Shown: one piece after another, positions 1-8,246 of the stretch
Position numbering within the stretch: position 1 is the stretch's first letter
Layout of the letters: every line of letters begins with the position of its first letter
Source: Cladosporium sp. IMV 00045
Taxonomy: Eukaryota; Ascomycota; Dothideomycetes; Cladosporiales; Cladosporiaceae
Direction of reading: 5' to 3'
Length of the DNA stretch: 37,205 bases
Assembly: GCA_001931905.2 (NCBI GenBank)
Contig: MSJI02000542.1
Location: 1-37,205, forward strand
Position numbers and translations under genes: made by a program
Notes under the pieces: generated by a model
Seen by the model: only the letters and a program-made list of their open reading frames with translations
What the model was told of the DNA's origin: nothing
Databases searched by the model: none

Positions 1-1289
1 ACGTGCTTATGGATCTCAGAGTGCCATTGCTTACAAAGGTTACGCGGTACCACGATGATGGTAGTCGCCGCTAGTATCTTTGTCTGCGGAGGAGGTATAA
101 CGGTTTTGCGGTTCCATCGGACAGGTTCGACTGGTATTTCGTAGGCCGGAGGATTGTTTTGGAGCGTATCAATACAGTTGCTCATGTCTTCCTGCGAAGC
201 GTGTTTGATCCGTTCGAACTCGACCCTCCATGGAACGGATTTGCGATTGATAGCCGAGACGGCCATGTCTGCCAGAGATGCGGTCTGTGTTCTTACCGGC
301 GGAAAATCGTAGGCGGCAGGCACTTTGGGGAGATGATTTCTTGTTGCAAGAATGAGCGCCAAACACATGAGCGTTTTTCCGAGACCCATGGTTTCTGCTA
401 ATATACCACCACGAGTTGTCTCATAGAATCGAGGGTTGCGGTTGAATACCATTTCGCGTGGACCGTAGTAGAACGTGGAGCCATCGGGTGCTGTCCGTTG
501 CTCTAGCCTTGGATCTAACTGAAGCTTAGATACTGATTCTCGTTGCAACATTAAAGCTGCCGAACGCCGCTGGTAAGGATACAAGGGTGTCCTTAGGCCA
601 AGCAGTACAGACGCCGGGTCTAGAAGATCTTCGAGAGCTTCTCTGGTGTACTTCTCCTTTATCAGAGATACATCAGGACGAGGTGAAGGCAACTTATTGA
701 ACATGTAAAACAGTGAGCCCTCATCGCGAGTGGCCCATTGATCGAATGTGACCTCCTTGCCAGCAGCGTAACGGCCGACCCAGGTCTGAGGGCTGATATC
801 GATGACTGCAATTAAAGCTTCAAGAGCAGCTAGCAGGCGTCTGTTTTGTCGATCGAAAAACCGAAGTCCGACGTCGCCTGGCAGAACGTATATTCGGTGT
901 ATGAGGAACTTGGGATCAAGGACACTTTGGCCGCGCTGAACCCGGATCCAGCCAGCGAAAACCAAACGTATCAAATTTGTATCTTTGGGCACAGCGTCTC
1001 TCCAAGCCACGGATGTATCATTGTGATGGTTGCTAGACTCATCGGAGCTTTCGGCAAGCTCTGCAGTCGGATCTTCAACAACCAGGCAGCCTAGGGGCAA
1101 AAAATTCGACAGGTCGGCGAGAAAATCTTGAGCCTCATTCGAGAGACTAGAGGTGTATACGGTCTGAGGAGAAATACTATCGTTTGAGAAGGACGAAGTT
1201 TGAGAAGTTTGGGATCCGTCTGACGGGGTGTTGACTCCTGCGGCCGATCTTGGCGTCGAAGCGTGCGAAGACGCCATGTCATCCATCAT
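1..1289 (-). CDS. SNF2/Rad5-like helicase, N-terminal part (cut by left edge)
   Basis: The reverse strand is open from an ATG at 1289 (a Met-Met start, with an in-frame TAG just upstream at 1317-1319) to the left edge, about 429 codons. The first 90 or so residues are Ser/Thr-rich and look disordered. Near residue 300 there is a SNF2 Walker A box, GGILAETMGLGKT, preceded by the Q-motif-like stretch LYPYQRRSA. Near the edge TTIIVVPRNLCKQW matches the segment after motif I. These are hallmarks of SNF2 ATPases of the Rad5/SHPRH/Irc20 group, which remodel chromatin or act in DNA-damage tolerance, often with a RING domain. Motifs II-VI and any RING or helicase C-terminal domain would lie beyond the edge, so the exact subfamily cannot be set. 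The Walker A segment reads AET where many SNF2 proteins have ADE, which I regard as subfamily variation. No intron is visible in this part. Confidence 0.9.
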   Translation of the reverse strand, partial: MMDDMASSHASTPRSAAGVNTPSDGSQTSQTSSFSNDSISPQTVYTSSLSNEAQDFLADLSNFLPLGCLVVEDPTAELAESSDESSNHHNDTSVAWRDAVPKDTNLIRLVFAGWIRVQRGQSVLDPKFLIHRIYVLPGDVGLRFFDRQNRRLLAALEALIAVIDISPQTWVGRYAAGKEVTFDQWATRDEGSLFYMFNKLPSPRPDVSLIKEKYTREALEDLLDPASVLLGLRTPLYPYQRRSAALMLQRESVSKLQLDPRLEQRTAPDGSTFYYGPREMVFNRNPRFYETTRGGILAETMGLGKTLMCLALILATRNHLPKVPAAYDFPPVRTQTASLADMAVSAINRKSVPWRVEFERIKHASQEDMSNCIDTLQNNPPAYEIPVEPVRWNRKTVIPPPQTKILAATTIIVVPRNLCKQWHSEIHKH

Positions 1290-3169
1290 GTCAATATGGC
1301 TATTCGGTAAAGGCTGCTAGCGGCTAGTATGACCATCTTCAATGTGGGATTCGACCTGCTTGAAGAGTCGCATTCGAACGATTCTGAGTAGGGTGGCGAT
1401 CCAGTCAGCGAACAGCCCTGCTGTCAATCCAGAAGCGAAGAATATAAATGCGGTCAAGCATTCATCGAAGGCCCGAGGCGACTTCACCAGTAGAGCTCTC
1501 GTGAAGTTTCAAGCGATCCGTTGTTGCACGACGGACATGCTGATGGTTTGATATGTAATGTAGAAGAAAGTGAAGGAAAGCGCATGTGTGCCTGAAGCTT
1601 GATTTGATGCCTTACACACGATGTACGCAGTCATGCTCATTTATGCGCGCTGACCTCAACCCTAACCCTTAAACCACCCCACCCCTTCATCCTACCTCTA
1701 TCCTCCTCTTCTGCCAAAAGCCTGAGATGAAGATGAGTAAACATACCTAACAATGTTCCAATACTGGATTTGGAGTGAGATGTGACGTTTACAGTGGATA
1801 TAACCGTTATGACTGAAGCGATCTCCCGGCATTCAAAGACGTTCGTCCTGTCCATCTGGAAAGATATCACTATACCGTTCACTTTTGTTTCCGTATCCAT
1901 CATGTCGGTTTGTCTGACTGTGCTTCGACGGCTATGACAATAAAACATGTACCTGATGGCACTCAAGCACATAGTAAAGCAATCATAAAGCACACGAGCC
2001 TATCTTTCTCCAAGCAGGGCATGCGTCAAACGAATACAACATGCTTATATGTCGAATGTTCTGATCTTGAAACATATCAAATGCAGCGAACGCCAAGCGC
2101 TCTTTCGTAGGATATGCTTGCTTCCTGGGACGACAAATGCCCTCGAGAGCCTCAGAAACATGCCGTCATGATCAAAACCCTCGTACACGAGAAGTTCTCA
2201 GATCCAACCTCGCATCTCGCCTGGACATGCCGAAGGTATTACATACCTGGAACTCATATGACGATACACATTCCTCGAACGCACAATACCGAGAAGTGAG
2301 ATCACGATCGTCTGACTTTGTAACACTGGAGCAATAAGTATTGCGTACGTGGCACACGATTTCTACGTGCAGAGATGGAACATCTAATCGTCACGATGGA
2401 ACCGTGGTACGACCTCACCGCCGTCGCAACATGAAATGAGTGCCTGCCGTCAGCACCACCATTGGCACGCTTCACATTCTTATTGCCTCCACTTACTGTG
2501 CCACGGCAATACATAGTAACAGAGTGCTAGTAAGTGAAAGTGAAAGAGGCGGCGAGAGGTAGCCACACGTCAGCGCCCAGAGAAAGCGAGGAAAGAGAGA
2601 AACGCCGCGCGTGGCTCGCGAGATTCGATGCGCCGCTCGTGGCTCGATCAGTGATGCCACATCGCATAAATCGCGATTCAGACGAGCTGTGGCAGGGATT
2701 GTGGAGCTTGCGAAAGGTGGAGTTCATGAATTTCCAAGTTTAAGTGGAGAAGCACATTGGATGTGGCGCAAAGGATGGAGAGCAAGCTCGGGCGCGAATA
2801 TGCGAGGTGAGGCGCATTGCGTCAAGCTGCCTTTGCTTGTGTGCGCACGCTCTTTGTTGGAGGAGGAGACCTGTCCGAAGCGATGCCACCCATGGGCAAA
2901 ACAGGTTTGTACCCGCCGAGGGGGGGTGGGCAGGTTAGGTCTAGGTTCTAAACCCAATCAATCGAGAGAGAGTCTCTTTCTCTTTCTCCTCTCCTGATTA
3001 TTTCCAATCCGTCTTACCATCTCCATCATTGCATCTCGTCCATTCTCCTAGCTTGGTCGAAAGTCACATACTCTGACATCTGAACAACACCTTACTGGAG
3101 CGGCGACAGAAAGAATTCAAGGAACCTCTACGAGCTTAACAACGCTATATCCAAGTCACCGGCGACGCT
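1290..3169. other. Divergent intergenic region between helicase gene and the 3170 gene
   Basis: This 1.9-kb stretch holds the promoters of two divergent genes. Open frames here are short, begin mostly at non-ATG codons and show no recognisable domain. A telomere-like AACCCTAACCCT lies at 1658-1669. A purine/pyrimidine-rich tract (about 2963-2998) precedes the gene at 3170 and resembles the CT-rich tracts common before fungal transcription starts. I see no RNA gene. Confidence 0.6.
1658..1669. promoter_or_regulatory. Telobox-like motif AACCCTAACCCT
   Basis: Two overlapping copies of the telomeric unit CCCTAA are present. In yeasts and plants such teloboxes in promoters bind Tbf1/TRF-like factors. 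Here the placement, about 370 bp upstream of the helicase start, is the only support, and chance is quite possible. Confidence 0.25.
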
Positions 3170-3826
3170 ATGGCGGACACACAAACCCCCAAGAAGACCC
3201 CCAAGAAGTTGGGTGGCAAGAAGCAAGCGCAGCAACCCACGCCCGACCAGACCGACGAAGGCGGCGAGGGACAGGCTGAGGGTGGTGTTGAGGCGGAAGG
3301 CGAAGCAAACGCAAGCGCAGAAGCCGACGTCAAGGCTGAAGGCGGTGCCGATGCAGACGGCGAAGAAGAGGCCGAGCCGCAACCCCAGCGCCAGCAATCA
3401 CGCCGCCGTCAAAGCCGTGGTCGCGGTCGCAAGGGCGGACAAGAAAGCGACAACGAGTCCGTGGCACGCTCGGATGTGAGCGCAACGGGCGGCCGTCGCC
3501 AGCGACAGAAGCAGAAGAAGCAGGCCAAGAGCTCGCAAGGAGGCCCGCTCGACGATATCACCGAGCAAGTACCTGGCGGCGACTTGGTCAACGGTGCCGG
3601 CGACATGGTACAGAACACGGCGGGCGATGCAGTCAATAAGGTCGGCGATACCGCTGGCCAGGCATTGGGTGGTCTTACTGGTGGTAAGGGCCAGGGACAG
3701 CAGGAGGGTGGTGGTGATGAGGGCGGCGGAGAGCAGCTGCGTCTTCGTCTCGAGCTCAACTTGGACATTGAGATCCAGTTGAAGGCCAAGATTCATGGTG
3801 ACTTGACGCTGGGTCTGCTGAACTAG
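3170..3826 (+). CDS. Disordered low-complexity protein with conserved C-terminal tail
   Basis: A 218-residue single-exon protein starts at an ATG with a good fungal context (GACGCTATGGCG). Residues 1-30 are Lys/Pro/Gln-rich. Residues 30-70 are an acidic Glu/Ala/Gly region. Residues 72-125 are very basic with Arg/Gln/Lys clusters and an RGRGRK motif that could bind nucleic acid. Residues 127-185 are Gly-rich with LEA-like repeats of the type NxAGDxVxKxGDTAG. The last 29 residues (190-218) abruptly become a regular alternating hydrophobic pattern built around NLDIEI, LKA and GDLTL. The next gene on the same strand (5058) ends with nearly the same tail. I do not recognise a characterised family. 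The tail is probably a beta-forming interaction or assembly module, but that is inference. Confidence 0.85.
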   Translation: MADTQTPKKTPKKLGGKKQAQQPTPDQTDEGGEGQAEGGVEAEGEANASAEADVKAEGGADADGEEEAEPQPQRQQSRRRQSRGRGRKGGQESDNESVARSDVSATGGRRQRQKQKKQAKSSQGGPLDDITEQVPGGDLVNGAGDMVQNTAGDAVNKVGDTAGQALGGLTGGKGQGQQEGGGDEGGGEQLRLRLELNLDIEIQLKAKIHGDLTLGLLN

Positions 3827-5057
3827 ATGGATTTACGCGTGACGATTGAGAAACGGGCTTTGGTTATTTCTATTTGATTTCCTTTTTTCTTTTTTCTGAG
3901 TAATAGCTCCAAGTGCTAGGATTCTACGAGTTGATGGCAGGCGTTTGCTTGGAGTGATATATGCTGGCTACTGTAATCTACCTGAAAATCACACTGCTAT
4001 ACCAAAGCTTGCATTTTCCATTCTTTGATTGAATTGTCATCGTTGATCGCAGAAGATGTTAACTCGCATAGGGAATCCTCTTCGTGATCTTGTTGTCAAC
4101 AATAAACATGTCAACATTTGCATTGCTAGACGGCATGGAATTTGGCGCCACAGGTGATGTTTCCCATTCTCTCGAGCGGCAGAGAATTGAAGTCCATCTC
4201 TGCCACTGTGGCCTATTTCCATGTGGCAGCAACTTTGAAAAACTGCCACTGTGGCCATGGAGGCACAGCACGGCACAGAGAGGGTCGAAGAGAGGTGGCT
4301 ATCACCCAATTCCCTCAGTTCTCTCACCTCTCTTGCGACCGCTCCCCCCATCTCACATCAATGACATAACTCCTGGCGATCTCGATGCGCATTACCACCT
4401 CGATCACCGAGCCCTTGTTCCTACCACAAAATGACCTTGTCAGCGAGCTCCGGACTGGTGCGTGGCACACATGGGGATCCAGCCACTATGCCCAAAAGCG
4501 AACGCCACGGCCGGGTCCAGTTGCAAGTCCGCGCAAGTCGACATGTCTGTCCAACAGCAGTGGCTCATTTGTGGCCCAAGCGGATGCAGCATTACGAGGC
4601 TGGTGTGTCATTGCGCAGAGAGTTTTGTGCTACTGTCAAACGTCGAATGAGCTGTGGCGCAGAAGATCCTTGTCGGCCTGCGCTCCTTGTGCTTTGCGAG
4701 CTCTGGTCCGGCGGGGCGCATTCGATCATCGACAGAAACCTGTTTATGGCTGGTGCCGGGCTCTGTCTGGCCATGCGCCATGTTTGCTCGCTAGCAATGC
4801 TCTGTGAGATGGGGCTGCTGTTGCTGTGATTGCTTCTCGCTACCCTACGGATTATTGCTACTGTCCCATTGTCTTCCTTGCCTTACTTTCTCTGAGAATT
4901 ATTGCTTTGGAATCCTTTCGTGAAGATTACTGGGACTATCGACATTGACGAGGACGAATAAGACGACATCAACGAGTTGCGACAGACTACACCTCGATTT
5001 CGCACAGCCACCCTTCAGAAGGGCCGCGTCTAGCACCCTATACACACAATAATCGCC
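3827..5057. other. Intergenic region between the two tail-sharing genes
   Basis: This 1.2-kb stretch contains the 3' end of the 3170 gene, where T-rich sequence near 3876-3897 could serve 3' processing, and the promoter of the 5058 gene. Open frames such as the one at 4431-4829 have no domain and look like noise. The only structure I see is a repeated small palindrome, listed separately. Confidence 0.6.
4201..4256. repeat. Two copies of palindromic TGCCACTGTGGCC
   Basis: TGCCACTGTGGCC occurs at 4201-4213 and again at 4244-4256. Each copy contains the inverted repeat GCCAC-T-GTGGC. Between them lies a third half-site (GTGGCAG at 4223-4229). Paired dyads of this kind are typical of dimeric transcription-factor sites, but the factor is unknown. 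Confidence 0.45.
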
Positions 5058-5681
5058 ATGTCGTCGAGAAACGCCTGGGATCGTGAGTATCACGATGAGG
5101 CCTACGACGACACCGAGCAGCAAGATATCGATCGCCGCAAGCAAGAACTCACCACCCGACAAGGCGACGATGGTGGCCCTGAGCGCCAGCACGACGGCGC
5201 TCCCACTCAAGGTCGCACCGTCACTGAGCAGAAGAAGCTTGAGAATTTGATTGCGATGCAGCGTCGCGAAGAGGGTATGCAGACCAATCGCTCACGCAGC
5301 TCTTCTCGTCGCGCCCGGCGTAAGCGCGTGGAGAAGGCTCAGCGAGATGGAAAGTACATGCATACCTCATCGCTCGAGGGTATCGAGGAAGCGGACGCCA
5401 GCATGGAACTCATGGGCCAACGACCTTTCGAGCGCATTGGTCCTGACAGCACAAGTATGGACGGTCCGGTGACGAATGCTCGCGCCATGCGCGGTGAGAT
5501 TCCTCTGCGTGGCAGCGATCCGAGGCAGCCCAAATACATCTCGGACGACAAGAAGGAGTCGTTTGGCGCCGACGGCAACTTGCAAGACAACGACGGCTTG
5601 AAGCTCTCCCTGGAAGCGAACCTGGACATCGAAATCGAGCTGAAGGCTTCCATTCGTGGCGATTTGACCCTTAGCTTATAG
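5058..5681 (+). CDS. Disordered protein with the same C-terminal tail as the 3170 gene
   Basis: A 207-residue protein starts at ATG 5058 (context CGCCATGTCG). It is charged and predicted disordered. An acidic/Asp-rich N-terminus is followed by a helix-prone segment with the basic cluster SRSSSRRARRKR near residues 75-90, which could be a nuclear signal or RNA-binding patch. The last 27 residues (181-207) match the tail of the upstream neighbour at 20 of 27 positions, keeping NLDIEI, LKA and GDLTL; the rest of the two proteins does not align. The TAG stop (5679-5681) overlaps a textbook splice donor GTAAGT (5681-5686), so either the 3' UTR has an intron or splicing replaces the stop and adds a few residues. 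The family is unknown to me; the two genes probably work in the same assembly. Confidence 0.83.
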   Translation: MSSRNAWDREYHDEAYDDTEQQDIDRRKQELTTRQGDDGGPERQHDGAPTQGRTVTEQKKLENLIAMQRREEGMQTNRSRSSSRRARRKRVEKAQRDGKYMHTSSLEGIEEADASMELMGQRPFERIGPDSTSMDGPVTNARAMRGEIPLRGSDPRQPKYISDDKKESFGADGNLQDNDGLKLSLEANLDIEIELKASIRGDLTLSL

Positions 5682-6997
5682 TAAGTGCCCTTCCCTTGTT
5701 TTCTTGATCTTTTATAAACTTCCATCACCGCCACCCCCACCAAAACGGCACACAGCACAGCACCACTACAGCACATCACCCTCTGCCACCGCCACTGCTC
5801 TATCATGGGAATTTCCAACGTCCATGATGAGCAGGCGTTATGCAGACCATCAGAAATTCCACAAGCCACACCAGTCCCTTTGTCTCCCCTTCCTCCCCTT
5901 CACCTTCAGCACATCACCCAGTATCTCTTGCAACATGCAAAAAGAGGGTTCCAAAAACTCTTTCTCACACATCCGACAGCGAGTAACCGTCAAATAGCGC
6001 GTAAGGAAAATCCAAACCGCCGAAGAGAACACTTTGACGAAGAAGACGAAAAAGGAAACGGATCATCTTTCACGAACAAATCGCGCGCCGATCAGAAAAA
6101 TCTCATTACAATCATCGCCTCGCCTCTGAATCCCCCTCGTTTCCTCTTTCTCTTTCTTCGTCCAACGAATTCCTATCACGCCGCCTACCGATCTTCTTTT
6201 TCATCTTTTCACACCAAACTGGAAGTGGGATGTCGACTTACTATCTTCTTCAATAGCTGCTGAAAAGGAAAGCCGAAGTCGTTGTCGCTGCATCATTGGG
6301 GAGATTGTATCTCGTATGCGACGATCCAATGATGCACGACTGAATGGGTGACTTGCGATTCTTGTACGCTGTTTTGTACGCTTTAAAGGGTTCTATTTGG
6401 GTTTTCGTTTGCTTTCGCTATGGCGACTCTGGAGCATTTGGGGGCCAAACTTGATATACTTCTATTTTTCTGGGATGGGATGGGTCTTTTAAGTAATTTG
6501 ACGAAACGAGATTTAAGATGCTTTCAATCGCTCGATGACGGAGACACTATCTTCATGCCTTCCTCTCACAACAATAAACTGCAACGACTTCACAGCCGTT
6601 CATGTCTGCTCTCAGCATGTTAGAGCTGGTGGAGATTATGTCGATGTCCGTGACGCATGTGTATGAAACACATGCCCTTCAGTACCCCGATATGAGTATT
6701 AGAACAAGCTATTTTCTACTTCGCCGTATTGCCTTGTATAGCAGATTGCATGTATGCTCGCTTTTCCTTCTCGAATAGTTGTTTGCATCATGCATGTTCC
6801 CAACCATGCCAAGCCCCAACTTTTGGTAGGCTTCTGTCACATGTGACAACACCTCCGGTTATCGGTGAACAAACACCTGACTGCTGAAGGTATCTGGATC
6901 GTACGTCCCAAGCAAAGTGAGCCTTGAAGGAAATCCAGGAAGTTTACTGCAGCCCATGCCAAGCTTCAACAAAACACACACATACCATCACGACAAC
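5682..6997. other. Intergenic region after the 5058 gene
   Basis: This 1.3-kb stretch probably includes the 3' UTR of the 5058 gene and the promoter of the DUF2470 gene. A frame of about 150 codons at 5805-6263 has no recognisable domain and an unlikely composition. A perfect E-box palindrome at 6835-6848 is listed separately. Confidence 0.55.
6835..6848. promoter_or_regulatory. Perfect palindrome TGTCACATGTGACA (E-box core)
   Basis: This 14-bp perfect palindrome is centred on the E-box CACATGTG and lies about 150 bp upstream of the DUF2470 start codon. The length and symmetry fit a site for a bHLH or bHLH-zipper dimer. No data on binding can be seen from sequence. Confidence 0.4.
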
Positions 6998-7764
6998 ATG
7001 GCAGACCGCGAACAAGCGGCCAAAGACGCCGCCATCCAACAGCGCATCATCAACCACATGAACAAAGACCACCATGACTCTGTGAGTCCGCCCTGCTGTT
7101 CTCACCCTTCTCAAAAAAACCCACCCAGGCACCCCGTCCATCCCACCCGAACACCCACTAACCCACCCACAAGATTATCCGCTACCTGGAACACCACCAC
7201 TCCCTCTCCCCCTGGACGGCAAGCAGCAGCCGCATGACAGCCATAGACCTCAACGGCATGACCTTCCTGACCAGCAGCGGCCAAACTTACCACATCCCCT
7301 TCACCCCACCCTTGGAATCCTACGCCTCCGCGCGCCCGCGCGTCGTAGCCATGGACCAAGAAAGCCTTTCCGCCCTGCGCCGCTCCCCCATAACGATTTC
7401 CACCTTCCCCGCCCCCTCCACCACCCACCTCCTCGCCCTCCTAATCTGCACCGCGACCTTCCTCTCTTTCAGCCAGCGCTGGTGGTTCGCCCCGTCCGGT
7501 CCCGTGGCGAGTCTGCTTGGAGCCGGCTTCGCGCGCTTTGCCTGGAGCATTCAGCCCAAATTGTTCTGGGGCATGGCGTTGATCCACGGCGCGGAGCTGG
7601 CGTGGTTCGTCCCGTGCAGGCTGCGGAGGCACTCGGTCGATGTGCGCTCTGGTGCGTTTTGGAAGTGGTGCGCGGCGGAGTTTGTGGCGGGGGTTTTCTG
7701 CACGGGGGATTTTGATGCGTTGGTGGAGGCGAAGAGGAGGGAGAAGGAGGGGGCGAAGCACTGA
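6998..7764 (+). CDS. DUF2470-domain integral membrane protein
   Basis: Two exons, 6998-7081 and 7174-7764, encode 224 residues. The intron (7082-7173) has a GTGAGT donor, a CACTAAC branch site and an AAG acceptor, in phase 0. The join turns two partial frames into a DUF2470 domain: IINHMNKDHHDS, then IIRYLEHH, then the MTAIDLNGM strand. DUF2470 is the small domain also seen at the C-terminus of haem/FMN-binding split-barrel proteins. The C-terminal half has about four hydrophobic segments (near residues 108-128, 138-156, 160-176 and 190-208) and ends in a charged Lys/Arg/Glu tail. Fungal proteins of this architecture are generally annotated only as DUF2470 or integral membrane proteins, so function is unknown. 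The start was chosen because it gives the complete HMNKDH motif and has a good context (ACAACATGGC). Confidence 0.88.
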
Positions 7765-8246
7765 AGTGGACGTGGTGGATGAGCTTTGTCGTGCGATGCG
7801 CGGAGTGGCTCTGAATCATTTCATAGCAACGAACGCAAAGCAAGACGAATGTGACTCGGCAGCGAAAGAAACAAAGTCTGAAGGCAAACTCGACGTGTTC
7901 ATTGCCTTGCTCATCTTCCCCCAAAGAAAGAAGCCAAAAGCACGGCATTTCGAAAGCTAGATATACACATGCCGCGCTGCTGTAGTGTGATGTGATGTAC
8001 TACTGCACTGTACTAATATACGGGGTAAAAAAGAAGCATGCCTGCATTTGCGGCCAAAGCGAAGAGGGGAAACGAGAACAAACGAGACAAAGCGGGACGA
8101 AGGACGTAGAACAAACGACCCAAGAGGCAAGAGGTAACCCAGAAAAATCCCAGCGAAGAAGGGGGAAAGGTCGACATATCATCATCATCATCATCATCAT
8201 CACCGACCCTCCAAATTCCCCCCCAAAACGAATAATAGAAAACCCC
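7765..8246. other. Convergent 3' region
   Basis: This holds the 3' ends of the DUF2470 gene (+) and the KAR9-like gene (-). Apart from an ATC microsatellite at 8178-8201, I see no gene or RNA. Confidence 0.6.
8178..8201. repeat. (ATC)8 microsatellite
   Basis: Eight perfect ATC units lie in the 3' region about 45 bp downstream of the KAR9-like stop codon. Confidence 0.95.

Noticed and set aside
1637..1993. Reverse-strand frame of 118 codons in the divergent region
   Set aside because: No domain and no splice context; it is within the size expected by chance in 1.9 kb of non-coding DNA.
3398..3796. Two reverse-strand frames of about 130 codons opposite the 3170 gene
   Set aside because: They mirror the low-complexity, stop-poor coding sequence of the forward gene and have the composition of a shadow.
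4431..4829. Forward frame of 132 codons before the 5058 gene
   Set aside because: Cys/Arg-rich composition without domains, overlapped by other frames of similar length; more likely promoter or leader sequence.
5082..5100. GTGAGT donor-like sequence near the start of the 5058 gene
   Set aside because: The reading frame through it is continuous and similar in composition to the rest, and no convincing acceptor restores a better protein.
5805..6263. Forward frame of 152 codons after the 5058 gene
   Set aside because: Composition is atypical with long Pro and Phe/Leu runs derived from simple C- and T-rich DNA; likely 3' UTR.
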